From Hymenobacter volaticus (GTDB lineage: Bacteria; Bacteroidota; Bacteroidia; Cytophagales; Hymenobacteraceae), in NCBI RefSeq assembly GCF_022921055.1, contig NZ_CP095061.1:4999501-5063500 (forward strand): a DNA stretch of 64,000 bases, given 5' to 3'. The notes beneath the pieces are model-generated. The model saw only the letters and a list, made by a program, of their open reading frames with translations. It searched no databases and was not told where the DNA came from. A program made the translations under genes and the position numbers. This document shows positions 9,119 through 19,919 of this stretch, in pieces (within the stretch, counting starts at the first letter, position 1; each line of letters opens with the position of its first letter).

Positions 9119-10021
9119 CTACGCATTTAAGCCCTCGGCGGAAGCCACTAGCTCGGCTAGGTCGAATACTTGGACGTTGTTTTCGCGCTCTTTGTTTTTC
9201 ACACCGTCGCTCATCATGGTCATGCAGAAGGGGCAACCCACTGCAATGATGCTGCCTTGGCCGTTGGCTTTGGGCGCGGGCGTAGCGCCAGCGTTGCCGC
9301 TTTCCACACCGTAGAGGTTGTCAAGGGCCGCTGCATTACCGTCGAGGGTTGCCAATGCTTCCTCGGTGCGCTCAATATTGACGTCCTTTTTGCCAGGTTC
9401 TGGCTCTTTCCACATTTGGGCGCCACCAGCGCCGCAGCAGAGGCCGTTGGCTTTGCTACGCTTCATTTCCACTAAATCGGCATCCAAGGCTTCGAGTACC
9501 GCACGGGGCGCCTCGTAGATGTTGTTGGAGCGGCCTAGGTAGCAGGAATCGTGGAACGTAATGCGGCGACCTTTGTACGACTCGCCTCCTTCCACTTTCA
9601 CGCGGCCCTCATTGATGAGTTGCTGCAAGAAAGTGCTGTGGTGAATCACTTCGTATTCGCCGCCAAGCGCCGGATACTCGTTTTTGATGGTATTGAAGCA
9701 ATGCGGACAGGCCGTTACCACCTTCTTGATGCCGTAGCCATTGAGTGTAGTGATGTTCTGCATGGCCTGCATCTGAAACAGGAACTCGTTGCCGGCCCGT
9801 TTGGCGGGGTCACCTGTGCAAGATTCTTCCATGCCCAGCACGGCGTATTTCACCCCGACGTGCTCCAGAATACGCACAAAGGCGCGCGTCACACGCTTGT
9901 ATCGGTCGTCGAACGCTCCGGCACAGCCCACCCAAAACAATATTTCGGGCGTTTCGCCTTGGGCGGCGAGGTCGGCCATGAGAGGCACATTTATTTGTCG
10001 TTTGGCAGTTAGCTCAGCCAT
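9119..10021 (-). CDS. CCG-domain iron-sulfur oxidoreductase subunit (HdrB/GlpC/LutA-like)
   Basis: A 300-residue protein with two cysteine-rich CCG domains that bind an unusual iron-sulfur cluster. The first has FWVGCAG, ESCTGDP and TACPHCFNTI; the second has DSCYLGRS, GLCCGAGG and GCPFCMT. Such proteins pair with a membrane or ferredoxin-like partner and pass electrons to or from thiols or quinones. The partner here is the upstream gene at 10103-11503 on the same strand, 81 bases away. The donor and acceptor cannot be told from the sequence. Start ATG at 10021 gives the normal family N-terminus. Confidence 0.9.
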   Translation of the reverse strand: MAELTAKRQINVPLMADLAAQGETPEILFWVGCAGAFDDRYKRVTRAFVRILEHVGVKYAVLGMEESCTGDPAKRAGNEFLFQMQAMQNITTLNGYGIKKVVTACPHCFNTIKNEYPALGGEYEVIHHSTFLQQLINEGRVKVEGGESYKGRRITFHDSCYLGRSNNIYEAPRAVLEALDADLVEMKRSKANGLCCGAGGAQMWKEPEPGKKDVNIERTEEALATLDGNAAALDNLYGVESGNAGATPAPKANGQGSIIAVGCPFCMTMMSDGVKNKERENNVQVFDLAELVASAEGLNA

Positions 10022-10102
10022 TATAGTCAGTAATAAGTAATCGTTAGGATGCGGACTGCTGTGCTAGCAACTGCTTTGGCGGTATCAGCACGGCGTTCAG
10101 AA

Positions 10103-11503
10103 TTAGGCCGTTACGACTTCCTTTTCCGCCACGTAGAGGTCATCAGCCCAGTTGAAACGGTCGGAAGGCGAGAAAGCCCAAGGAGCACCGTTGTTCTCGA
10201 TGTTGCTGAACATTACGTTCAGCGAGTTAGGCGCCGCCGACTCTTCCAGCACCAGGAAGCGGCGCATCTCCACGATGCTTTCCAGCGGGTTGATGTTCAC
10301 AGGACACGCTTCCACGCAGGCGTTGCAGGTAGTGCAAGCCCAAAGCTCTTCGGGCGTTACGTAGCCGCGTAGCAGTGTGTGGTTCTCTTTGTCGAGCACT
10401 TCCTGCGATTCGTGCTTAGCTTCTTGGCCGTAGAGGTTAGGGCTAAAGATCAATGGCGAGTTGTACTTCTCTTCCATCCGGTCGCGCGTGTCCATGATGA
10501 TTTTGCGCGGGGAGAGCAACTTGCCCGTGATGTTGGCCGGGCAAACCGAGGTGCATCGGCCACACTCGGTGCAAGAGTAGGCGTTTAGTAAGTTGGTCCA
10601 GGCTAGGTCATTTACGTCCTTGGCACCGAAGGGCGTGGGCGCGAGGGCCGAGCCATCGGGGGCCGTGGCTGGAGCTGGCACCTCGTAGCTTGGGTCCATC
10701 ATGGCTTTCACTTCGTGGGTGATGCTTTCCACGTTCGAAAACTGCCCCTGCGGCACGAGCCGCGAGTAATACACGTTCGGGAAAGCCATGATAATGTGGA
10801 AGTGCTTGGAGCTAGGCAAGTAGTTGAGGAAGCACAAAATACCGATGATGTGCGCCCACCAACCCACGCGCTCTAGCACATGCAGCGCTGCTTCACTACT
10901 CGGAAACAACCCAACCAGCAAGCCGCTAATTGGGAAAGTACCTGGCATCTCAGTGCCGCGCAGTTGGTGTAACTTCAGGTCGGCGGTGTTCATGGTAAAC
11001 AAAGCCGCCATCAGAATTACCTCTACGTAGAGAATGATGTTGGCATCGAGCTTAGGCCAAGCGCGTAGCTCGGGGCCCTGAAAGCGGCGCACGGGCGGCT
11101 TGCGGTTACGGCGCCACCAAAAGGCAACCACCGCAACAATGACTAGCGCGCCTAGTATCTCGTTGGTGGCCATGAGCACATCATAGACGGGGCCTAGGAA
11201 CTGCAAGAAGCGGTGGGTGCCAAAGATGCCGTCTACCATGATTTCAATCACCTCGACGTTGATTACCAGAAAACCTACGTACACAATCAGGTGTAAGAAG
11301 GCTGGTGTGAGGCGCTTGAACATTTTGGACTGACCAAAAGCAACCAGCAGCGTTTTGTTGAGCCGCTCACTTACATTGCCGCTCATGTCCCGGTCGCGCC
11401 CTACCGAAATGTTGGCGCGGATTTTCCGGGCCTGCCACGCAAACAGGCCGAAGCCCGCTATTGCGACTAGCAGGAAGAGGAAGTTTTGAATGGAGAAATG
11501 CAC
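10103..11503 (-). CDS. Membrane-bound 2x[4Fe-4S] electron-transfer protein
   Basis: A 466-residue protein. The N-terminal half has several membrane segments (for example around residues 5-22, 70-90, 110-130, 155-175 and 215-235) of the type that hold heme or quinone in DsrM/NarI-like proteins. The C-terminal half carries two ferredoxin motifs, CTECGRCTSVCP (about residue 310) and CTTCNACVEACP (about residue 390). With the CCG-domain protein that follows, it should form a two-subunit membrane electron-transfer complex related to HdrDE and glycolate or lactate oxidase modules. Its exact role in Bacteroidota is not established as far as I know. Confidence 0.88.
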   Translation of the reverse strand: MHFSIQNFLFLLVAIAGFGLFAWQARKIRANISVGRDRDMSGNVSERLNKTLLVAFGQSKMFKRLTPAFLHLIVYVGFLVINVEVIEIMVDGIFGTHRFLQFLGPVYDVLMATNEILGALVIVAVVAFWWRRNRKPPVRRFQGPELRAWPKLDANIILYVEVILMAALFTMNTADLKLHQLRGTEMPGTFPISGLLVGLFPSSEAALHVLERVGWWAHIIGILCFLNYLPSSKHFHIIMAFPNVYYSRLVPQGQFSNVESITHEVKAMMDPSYEVPAPATAPDGSALAPTPFGAKDVNDLAWTNLLNAYSCTECGRCTSVCPANITGKLLSPRKIIMDTRDRMEEKYNSPLIFSPNLYGQEAKHESQEVLDKENHTLLRGYVTPEELWACTTCNACVEACPVNINPLESIVEMRRFLVLEESAAPNSLNVMFSNIENNGAPWAFSPSDRFNWADDLYVAEKEVVTA

Positions 11504-11599
11504 GGGAGGGGAAATTGGGTTGGAATTCAGGTGGAAATATAGTCGTTATGCATAACAATTTACGGCTTTTCCGCCGGAAAGATTTTTTTATGATAAGTG

Positions 11600-11629
11600 T
11601 TGCGGGTTCATTTTGGTTTACTACTTTTG
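11600..11629 (+). promoter_or_regulatory. Consensus Bacteroidota promoter of tRNA-Phe
   Basis: A TTG at 11600-11602, exactly 19 bases, then TACTTTTG at 11622-11629, matching the TTG-N19-TAnnTTTG consensus of the Bacteroidota housekeeping sigma factor. It ends 41 bases before the tRNA. Confidence 0.82.
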
Positions 11630-11670
11630 TGCTCCCCAACGGCCAAAAGGGCTTCGGGATACCAAGAGCT

Positions 11671-11743
<73 letters not shown>

Positions 11744-11748
11744 CAAAG

Positions 11749-11779
11749 ACCCCGTCTCTGAACAGAGTCGGGGTTTTTT
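11749..11779 (+). terminator. Rho-independent terminator of tRNA-Phe
   Basis: Stem ACCCCGTCTCTG with CAGAGTCGGGGT (one T-T mismatch), loop AA, followed by a T-run, six bases past the tRNA end. Confidence 0.92.
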
Positions 11780-11926
11780 GTTGTTGATACGCGACACAAA
11801 ATTCATTAGCTGCCAACAACGGATGGGCTTCTGGTCGATGCCGCATCAGAGCTTATTAAAGCACCTACTTAATTGCCTTAAAGGCAGTTAATGGTATTAT
11901 AGAATAATTGAAAGCAGAGCAAACAG

Positions 11927-13038
11927 CTATTGTAGCCGGCTTCGCAAAGCCATTACAGGTACCTCGAAATACTTGTACATCAACGTGGCTAGTGGCATCG
12001 ATATTAGCCATAGCAGCGCGAGCCCTATCAGTGGCCTTATTGCTTGTGGCAGTGGTAGCGTAGTAGCGAGTGGCAAGGCGATATTGAGGTTTACCACCGT
12101 GCCGTGCAGCAAATAGAGGCTATAGGAAATTAAGCTAATGTGCGTTAGAGCACTGGGCACTAGGCCATGAGCTTGCTTCCAATCGCTGAGTAGTGGTAGC
12201 ATACAGGCAACGCCGAGCGAAGCGCAGGAAAAGGAGAATACGCAGGTGAAAAGGGTTAAGTCGGTTAGGGTAACGGGGTTGGCAACCAGACTGAGCGCCA
12301 CGAAGCCAACCACAAAAAGCGGCCACTTCGCTCGCAGCCAGGCATCTCGATAATAGTAGGCTATCCAAGCAGCTAGCACGCCGTACATAAGCGAATCGAG
12401 GCGCAGCAACACGATTTTGCGGAAATGAGCGTCCCAGTCTTGCCACGTGGTGGGCTGGTAGCCTTGGAAGTAATGGTAGCGGTAGGCCGTAGAGCCAACT
12501 AGAAATAAACCAGCCGCCAGCAGTACCCCATAGCGGGGTTTGAGCAGGCTAGTAAGCAGGAAAGACATGGGGCCGACAACAGGTAGAACCATTCCTCCAC
12601 AGCCAACGACCACGCCTCTATGAATGCCGGTGGATGCGTCCAGTTGAAGTTTTGCAGGAAAACAAAATAGGGCTCATACGTGCTGGCAGTAAAGTCACTG
12701 TGGCGTAATTCCAGGGGCATGACAAGGAGCAGCGCCAACACGTAGGGTGGTACCGTCCGAATCCAGCGCCTTAGCCAAAAGTCCCACAGCTTGCTTGGCC
12801 TTGCGCCACTGGTTTCCAGGGTCCGAATCAGAATACTACCGATTAGAAAGCCGGACAGCACAAAGAAGATGGTCACGCCGTCGTAATGCCGCACGAACTC
12901 ATGGAAGAAGGTGAAGCGCGGAGATACCCACATGGAACTGTGTTGCATCATCACCATCAGGATTGCGGAGGCGCGCAAAGCATCCAAGCCAAATATCCTT
13001 TTGTCCGGCGTAAGACGAAAAATAACGGGTAATACCAT
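11927..13038 (-). CDS. Acyltransferase 3 family membrane protein, OafA/YrhL-like (one frameshift)
   Basis: An integral membrane O-acyltransferase of about 370 residues with roughly ten membrane helices, which would transfer acyl groups to surface polysaccharide or lipid. The N-terminus has GLDALRASAILMVMMQHSS (including the conserved RA and H), later IFFVLSGFLIG and AWSLAVEEWFYLL, all typical of the family. The frame breaks after VEEWFYLL at the four-base run 12569-12572; adding one C on the coding strand gives SAPMSFLLTSLLKPRYG and an open frame to the end. It stands alone, convergent with tRNA-Phe. The natural substrate is unknown. Confidence 0.88.
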
Positions 13039-13455
13039 ACTCTACCAACCTACCACCTACGCTAAAAAAGACCTAAACAAATCTTACCCAGAACCACTGA
13101 GGAGGTGCTTTTCGAAAGTCCCTTGTTTTACTTAGTTGGTCGTCTATTGTTACCTATCGCCGCAAAGCTGAGCTACAGTTATCAACCTTAAGCTCCTGTT
13201 TCTGAAGTAGAAACGAAGCACATAACCCTAGATTATGCGTTCAATTTATGCTTCAGCTTAAGACATAAATTCCTTTACTGACTTGATTATCAACAACCCT
13301 AGGGACTTGCCCCGCGTTTGTTGGTACACATCACCATTGGTACTGACGTGAAGTATGTAGTAGTGGCAATACTAGGCGGCGGTTTGCTGCTACTGGCCTC
13401 ACGCGTAGTGAGAGATGCAGGCCGACTAACCTTACAATCCCAACCCTCTACTCCC
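13039..13455. other. Intergenic stretch without a recognised gene
   Basis: A 417-base divergent region between the acyltransferase and the small membrane protein. A frame open from 13318 could extend the latter by 46 residues, including one hydrophobic segment. I see no RNA gene or strong promoter match otherwise. Confidence 0.5.
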
Positions 13456-13704
13456 ATGAACGACTCTTCAACCCAGCAGGATAACTCGCAGCAGAACGAC
13501 GACGTGCAAACCACCAATGCGCAACAGTCGGTGGAATCTACAACCGAGCAGTCCGGTGAAAATAACCCGCTCAAGCGGTTCCAAGACCTCGTGAATTCGC
13601 CTACCACCCCTGACGGGCACAAAGTAGTAGCAGCCGTAGCGGCCGCAAGCACCGTGACTGTAGCAGCCGTGGCAAACTGGATAATGAAAGCCACCAAGAA
13701 ATAA
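13456..13704 (+). CDS. Small hypothetical protein with C-terminal membrane segment
   Basis: An 82-residue protein from the ATG at 13456: a Ser/Gln/Asn/Asp-rich polar N-terminal half, then NPLKRFQDLVNSPTTPDGH and a C-terminal hydrophobic stretch VVAAVAAASTVTVAAVANWIM ending in Lys-rich residues, typical of a tail anchor. The frame stays open upstream to 13318 and would add a second hydrophobic segment (VKYVVVAILGGGLLLLAS) with TTG or GTG starts, so the start is uncertain. Not recognised as a known family. A terminator follows at 13788. Confidence 0.6.
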   Translation: MNDSSTQQDNSQQNDDVQTTNAQQSVESTTEQSGENNPLKRFQDLVNSPTTPDGHKVVAAVAAASTVTVAAVANWIMKATKK

Positions 13705-13787
13705 AGCCTCGGTTCAGCTAACCTACACGATACTAGTTTTATAGCTAGGCGGCTTAACTGGACAAACACTGTGTTGCAGTAACATAA

Positions 13788-13821
13788 CAAAGGCGGACCG
13801 CAGCAATGCAGCCCGCCTTTG
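13788..13821. terminator. Hairpin terminator between convergent genes
   Basis: A 9-bp stem CAAAGGCGG (13788-13796) with CCGCCTTTG (13813-13821), between the small membrane protein and the efflux adaptor, which converge. Confidence 0.75.
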
Positions 13822-13875
13822 TTGCGTATTTAGCTTTGGCACGAGTGTGCTGTCAGTAACTCCAGAGTAGCAACG

Positions 13876-15049
13876 CTACTCCTCTTCCTCAGCGTTTTTC
13901 ATTTTAGCGAGTAAAGAATACGCTCCCTCTACAACTAAGCGCGCGGAATCGGCTGCAACGGCGGTAGGGAGTTGAACGGCGGTGTAACCGTCTTCGCTCA
14001 AGCCGGGCTGTACTTCCACCATGCGGTAGTGACCTGCTTGTGATTTGGCAGTATACACGTAGTGTCGCCCTTCAAACTGTACTACTGCCTTTTCAGGCAC
14101 CGCAGGTACGGTGGCCCGGTTGGTTTCGATGACGGCGCGGACAAACGTGCCTGGCAACAGAGCATGATCTTCCTGGTCGAGGTGAGCATGGACGCGCACG
14201 GTGCGCTCGGTGCTAATGGCCCGACTGATGAGGTAAACACGGGCAGTGCGCTCGGTACCCGGACGGTCGTTGCTGAGGCTGAAGCGTACGAGCTGATCTT
14301 TGTGCACTTGGGGCACGTCTTTCTCGAACACGGTTAGCTCGACGTGCAAGTGCTCCGGGTCTACAATTTCAAATAGCACATCGGTGGGGGTCACGCTCTG
14401 CCCCACAGTTACGTTAACCGTTTTCACGAAGCCGCTCACGGGGCGCGCAACGCCGCCGTCGTGACGATGGTACCACCAACGGGCAAGCCAGAGGCGCGGA
14501 GCCGGGCCGCTTGAGCGGCTGCTTTGGCTTGCAATCCTTGGTATTCGGCTTGGGCCCGTTGGAAGTTTTTTTGCGGGGCTACTTCTTGGCGGTATAGTTC
14601 GGCTTGGCGCTCGTACTCGGCTTTGGCATACGTGAGTTGGCTGCGAGTTTCGAGGTAATCCTGCTGGAGCTGCGCGAAGTCGGGGTTGCGAATGGTGGCT
14701 AGCACTTCGCCTTTGCGGACGCGCGTGCCCTGGAGTAAGGCAGTTCGGTCGACGAAGCCGCCGAGCGGGGCGCTTACCGAGGCGAGCTGGTCGGGCGGCA
14801 CATCCAGTACGCCGTTCACTTTCAAGCCTTGCCCTAACGCCCGCCGACTGACGCTGCCTATTTGTATGCCGCCTAACTTCTGCTCCTCGGCTGACAATAC
14901 AACTTCATCGGGGCAGCTTCGGGACCCTTCTGCTCTTTCTTTGTTTCCGCTAGAACTTCCGCCGAATCGTTCGACTCGGTTGCCGCTTCTTGATTTTTTC
15001 CGCAGCTGATGGCTAGTAGAACAAGCAAGAATATGGTTGGGTATTTCAT
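13876..15049 (-). CDS. Periplasmic adaptor of heavy-metal RND pump, CusB/CzcB-like (two frameshifts)
   Basis: A lipoprotein (MKYPTIFLLVLLAISCGK, lipobox AISC) that links the inner-membrane pump to the outer-membrane channel. Visible parts are a lipoyl-like half (GGFVDRTALLQGTRVRKGEVLATIRNPDF), a coiled-coil hairpin (QQDYLETRSQLTYAKAEYE), a second lipoyl half (VSGFVKTVNVTVGQSVTPTD) and beta-barrel and membrane-proximal domains. Two breaks are repaired by one extra C each on the coding strand: at 14910-14913 (joining EAAP to DEVVLSAEEQK) and at 14440-14443 (joining TTAALRAP to VSGFVK). It is the last gene of the metal efflux locus, about 230 bases downstream of the pump gene with a palindromic repeat in between. 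Confidence 0.87.
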
Positions 15050-15113
15050 GAGTTTTAAAAGGTATTCAGGCTGACGGCAGTAAGAATAAGATGAGACTCT
15101 ATCTAGGTAAGAA

Positions 15114-15207
15114 CGTCATGCTGAGCTTGTCGAAGCATCTCGCTCGACTCGTTGAGTTAGCACCGTAACGTCAGCACGCGAGATGCTTCGACAAGCTCAG
15201 CATGACG
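15114..15207. repeat. Palindromic dispersed repeat, 30-bp perfect arms
   Basis: Arms 15114-15143 and 15178-15207 are perfect inverted copies (30 bp; begins CGTCATGCTGAGC, contains GAAGCATCTCGC) around a 34-base loop starting TCGACTCGTT. A related copy lies at 51820-51926. It separates the pump and adaptor genes. Confidence 0.9.
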
Positions 15208-15278
15208 GTCCTATGGGTTGTTAATGATTGGGCAACCGTCTCTGGCCCTTACTTAGCTGAGGAAGGAACGACAGTAAC

Positions 15279-18200
15279 TTACGTTCCTGCTTCGCCTAGC
15301 AGATACTCCAGTTCTATAACCGTCTGGTTGTGCTGAAGTAGCAAATCCAGGTGGTCGGTGCGGACACGCTGAGCGCGTTCGAGGTTGAGGAGATAATCGG
15401 AGTAGGTGCTTTCGCCGGCTTTGTAGGCGCGAGTAGCCAAGCGGGTAATGACAGCGGCTTGGGGCAAACCAACCTGCTCGAAGAAAATGAGTTGGCGCTG
15501 CTGCTCTACGCGGCGAATCTGAAGCTCGTCGAGACGGGCGGCAATTTCGGCACGGTAGCGTTGGTAGGTGACGGAGGCGGTTCGCTCTTGTAAACGGGCA
15601 GCTTGTACCCGGGCTCGTTGGGGGCCACGCAAGAGGGGCACCGCTACGCCAGCGTGCACGCTATGGAACCGGTCGGCGGGGCCATAGGTGCGGGGCGTGC
15701 CGCTTTCGGTGTAAGTGCCGCGCAACGACTGGTTGGTGTAGCCGACTACTACCTCAGGTAGGCCTCGGGCTTGCTCTAGGCGGGTTTCAGCTTGACGTTC
15801 TGCTACTTGCTGTTGTAACACCCGGCCCTCCGGCGTAGCCGCTAAAGCGGTAGTATCGGCGGGAGGCGCTGTCAGGGGCAAGGGTTGCAGAACACTATCG
15901 GCGATGACGACGGGCTGCGAGGTTTGCAACAGGGCCTGAAGCTGACGTTCGGCTATGCGGTAGTCGGCGTGAGCTTGGGCGAGTTGGTTTTGGGTTTCGC
16001 CTTGTTGGATGAGGGCGGTGGCGGGCTCGATGCGGGCCGTTTCGCCGGTTTTGAACCGCAGTTGGGCGGCGCGCAGAAACTCGGTGTATACACTATCGAG
16101 GCTGCGCAGCACCCGGAGGCGGTGCCGGGCATGCAGCGCCGCCTGGTAGCTGAGGCGTACTTGCCGCCGCAACTCGGCTTGCACTTGCGCGAGTTGCAGT
16201 TCCCGGTTTACAATCTGCGTTTCGGCGAGTTGCGCTTGGGAACGGTAGTAGCTCGGCAGCGCAACCGACTGGCTGACGCTGAACACATTGTCGCGGAGGG
16301 GAGAGTTGACTTGACCGTAGCCGGCCTGGAAGGTAGTGCGCCCAACGTCATAGGCGGCCCGACGCACAGCACGTTGGGCTTCTAGCGCCCCCTCGGCAGC
16401 TTGCACGGTGCCATTGGCTTGCAAAGCTTGCTGTACTGCCTGCCCCGCCGACAACCCCGGATTCTGCTGCGCCTGGCTAGCAGTAGCTAGGAAAATGATG
16501 AGTAGCAGCGTTCCACCCAAAGTAGTTACTCGGTTAGGGGTGGACACCAATGACTTGCCACGTTGCTTTCGATTTTCGAGCAGATAATACAGCACTGGCA
16601 GTACCAGCAGCGTGAGCAGCGTAGCCGACACCAGCCCCCGACAACCACTGTGGCCAAGGGCCGCTGCACTTCTGCCCCGGCCGACGTAGCCAGCGCCATC
16701 GGCAGGAAACCCAACGAGGCCACCGTCGCCGTCATCAGCACCGGCCGCAGCCGGGCTTCGGTCCCGCGCTTGATTCGCTCCAACAGGTCGGTGACGCCCT
16801 CGGCTTCAAGTTGATTGAACTGACCGAGGAGCACAATACCATTGAGTACCGCTACCCCAAACAGCGCAATGAACCCGACGCCAGCCGAAATACTGAACGG
16901 CATGCCGCGCAGCCACAACGCCACCACCCCACCAATAGCCGACAACGGAATAGCTGTGAAAATGAGCAGCGCCTCGCTCACCGACCGAAACGTAAAATAG
17001 AGTAGCACCAGAATCAGGAGCAAGGCCACCGGCACCGCAATACCAAGACGCTCCGTAGCCTGGCGTAGGTTCTCGAATTGACCACCGTAGGTGAGGTGGT
17101 AGCCAGGCGCCAGCTTTAGCTGCTGACCTAACGTGGATTGCAGCTCGCGCACCACCGTTTCCACGTCGCGGCCGCGTACATTGAAGGCCACGGTGATATA
17201 GCGCTTAGCATCGTCGCGCTGGATTTGGTTGGGACCTTCGCGCAGCTCCACAGTGGCTACCTGCTCTAGGGGCACCTGCTGCCCGCCGGGCGCGGCAATG
17301 AACAGGCGACGCACGCTGTTGATGTCGGCGCGCAGGTCGGCGCGGAGGCGCAGCACCAAATCGAAGCGCCGCTCCTGCTCGAACACTTGCCCGGCGGTTT
17401 GGCCGGCAAAGGCGGTTTGCACGGTGCGGTTCACATCATCCACGTTGAGGCCGAACTGCGCGAGGCGGTTGCGGTTCAGCTCCACCACAATTTGAGGCAG
17501 CCCCGTAACGCGCTCCACGTACACATCTTCGGCTCCGGCCACGCGGCGCGCCAATCTGCCAGCCTGTTGGGCATAATCAGCCAGCAAGTCGAGGTCTTCC
17601 CCATAAATCTTGACTACCACATCTTGCTTGGCGCCGCTGATTAACTCGTTGAAGCGCATCTGGATAGGCTGCTGAAAGCTAAACGACATACCCGGAATCT
17701 GGCTAACGGCCGCGGCCATCTTCTCGGCTAGTTCTTCTTGGTTGTCGGCGCTGGTCCATTCAGATTTGTCTTTCAGAATCACCATCAGGTCGGCGCCTTC
17801 CACGGGCATGGGGTCGGTGGGAATTTCAGCAGCGCCAATCTTGGTTACCACCTCCTTCACCTCCGGAAACTGCCGCCGAAGGATACCTGCCGCTTGCTGT
17901 ACCTTCTCGATGGTATAGCTTAAAGAACTGCCGGTGAGCGTACGGGTTTCAACGGCAAAGTCGCCCTCCCATAGCTGCGGAATAAACTCACCGCCCAAGG
18001 TGCGAAACAGCAGTCCCGCTCCTACCAGCAGCGCTACCGCAGCCAGCAACACCACGGCCCGGGCCCGCAACGCCCACGCCAGCACTGGCTGATAGAGGCT
18101 CTGGAAAAAAGCCATCATGCGGTCCGAAAACGTCGGACTAGTATCGGTGTGCCTACTCAACGCCAGGGCCGACATCATAGGCACATACGTCAGGGAAAGA

Positions 18201-19678
18201 ATGAAGGCGCCGAGGATGGCAAAGGCCACTGTTTCGGCCATCGGCCGGAACATCTTGCCTTCGATACCACCTAGCGCCAGCAGAGGCAGGTACACAATCA
18301 GGATGATGATTTCGCCAAAGGCGGCCGACGAACGAATGCGGGATGCCGCCTGGTACGTTTCCTCGTCCATAGCTTCAGTGGGCAGCTTATCGGTGTCGGT
18401 AGCCAGCTTGTGCAAGGCCAAGCGGTGCACAATGGCTTCCACGATGATCACGGCGCCGTCCACAATCAGCCCAAAATCGATGGCGCCCAAACTCATCAGG
18501 TTACCCGTCACCCCGAACAAGCGCATCATGCTGATGGCAAATAACATAGCTAGGGGAATAACCGAGGCTACTACCAGCCCGGCCCGCCAGTTACCAAGAA
18601 ACAGCACCAGCACAAACACCACAATGAGTGCTCCTTCAGCCAAGTTGCGGCTGACGGTAGCAATGGCCCGGTTGACCAATGTGGAGCGGTCCAGAAATGG
18701 CTCCACGGTGACGCCTGCGGGCAGGCTTTTTTCGATGGCCACCATGCGCTCTTTCACGGCCTTGATGACTTCATTGGCATTGGCCCCCTTGAGCATGAGC
18801 ACCAACCCACCAGTTACCTCACCTTCGTCGTTGCGGGTCATGGCGCCGTAGCGCACCGCCGATCCGAAACCTACCTGCGCCACATCGCGCACTAGTACCG
18901 GCAGGCCGTTGCTGGTAGTACGCACCACGATGCTACCGATGTCGGCAGGATTGGTAACTAGGCCTTCGGTGCGAATGAAGTAGGACGTGGGGTTACGGTC
19001 GAGGTAGGCGCCGCCGGTGTTCTGGTTGTTGCGAGCTACGGCCTGGTACACTTCTTCCACCGTGACATTGAGGGAGCGAAGCCGCTCAGGATCGAGGGCT
19101 ACTTCGTACTGCTTGAGCTGGCCGCCGAAGCTGCTAACGTCGGCTACGCCGGGCGTGCCGAGCAGTTGGCGCCGGACTATCCAGTCTTGAATGGTGCGCA
19201 GGTCGCTAGCCGAGTACTTGTTTTTATAACCTGGTTTTACACGCACGATGTACTGGTAGATTTCACCGAGGCCGGTGCTGACGGGAGCCATTTCGGGGCG
19301 CCCGACGCCGGGCGGTATCTGGCTTTCGGCTTCGCGCAGCCGCTCCGTTACTTGCTGCCGCGCCCAATACACATCCACCTCATCGGCAAACACGATGGTG
19401 ACCACCGAAAGGCCGAAGCGTGAAAACGAACGGACCTGCTCCCGCCCCGGAATAGTAGCCACGCTTTGCTCCACCGGAAACGACACCAGTCGCTCGATGT
19501 CGTTGGCGGCCAACGAAGGCGCCACCGTGTAGACGACCACTTGGTTGGTGGTAATGTCGGGCACGGCATCGATGGGCAGCCGCAGCAGCGAGTAGCCGCC
19601 CCAGACCACCAAGGCCAAGGTCAGCAGCCCGACAACCAATTTATTATGAATGGAAAAATAGATCAGCCGGTCAAACAT
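15279..19678 (-). CDS. CzcA-type heavy-metal RND pump fused to a TolC-like channel domain (one frameshift)
   Basis: A fusion of about 1460 residues. The first 1040 or so form a complete HME-RND pump: start MFDRLIYFSIHNKLVVGLL, periplasmic porter domains and twelve membrane helices. Helix 4 reads GAIDFGLIVDGAVIIVEA, carrying the Asp/Asp/Glu proton relay typical of CzcA (Co/Zn/Cd/Ni) rather than CusA. The frame then runs through VLYYLLENRKQRG into an OEP/TolC domain (AQQNPGLSAGQAVQQALQANG ... LARLELE-type helical repeats) of about 380 residues. The break at the five-base run 16635-16639 is repaired by one G on the coding strand, joining TVVVGG to LVSATLLTLL. A hydrophobic segment (LLLIIFLATASQAQ) precedes the channel domain and may be a cleaved signal. 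Metal specificity is inferred. Confidence 0.88.
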
Positions 19679-19919
19679 AAAGGGCTGGAAGTTTAGAATC
19701 TGGACAGTGGAAACAACCTGTGCACCACACCTCTCCTAGCCGCTTCCCATGTGAGCAAGCGGCCATACGTAAACCTCACGGCTGGTGAAGCTTATCGAGA
19801 AGTGTAGTGCACTCCTACCCCGTCGCGCTTTGGGCGCAGTGCTTTTCGGTGAAAGGTAGACAAACGACTACAGCGCCTTGCTAGGACACGGTATGCTTCA
19901 CCGGACGGGCTAGAGAAAT

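Noticed and set aside
13318..13455. N-terminal extension of the small membrane protein
   Set aside because: Requires a TTG or GTG start; the ATG at 13456 gives a self-sufficient protein. Left open as a possibility.
15114..15207. CRISPR-like or transcription terminator reading of the 30-bp palindrome
   Set aside because: Only two arms, no spacers; no U-tract follows the hairpin. A dispersed repeat fits better.
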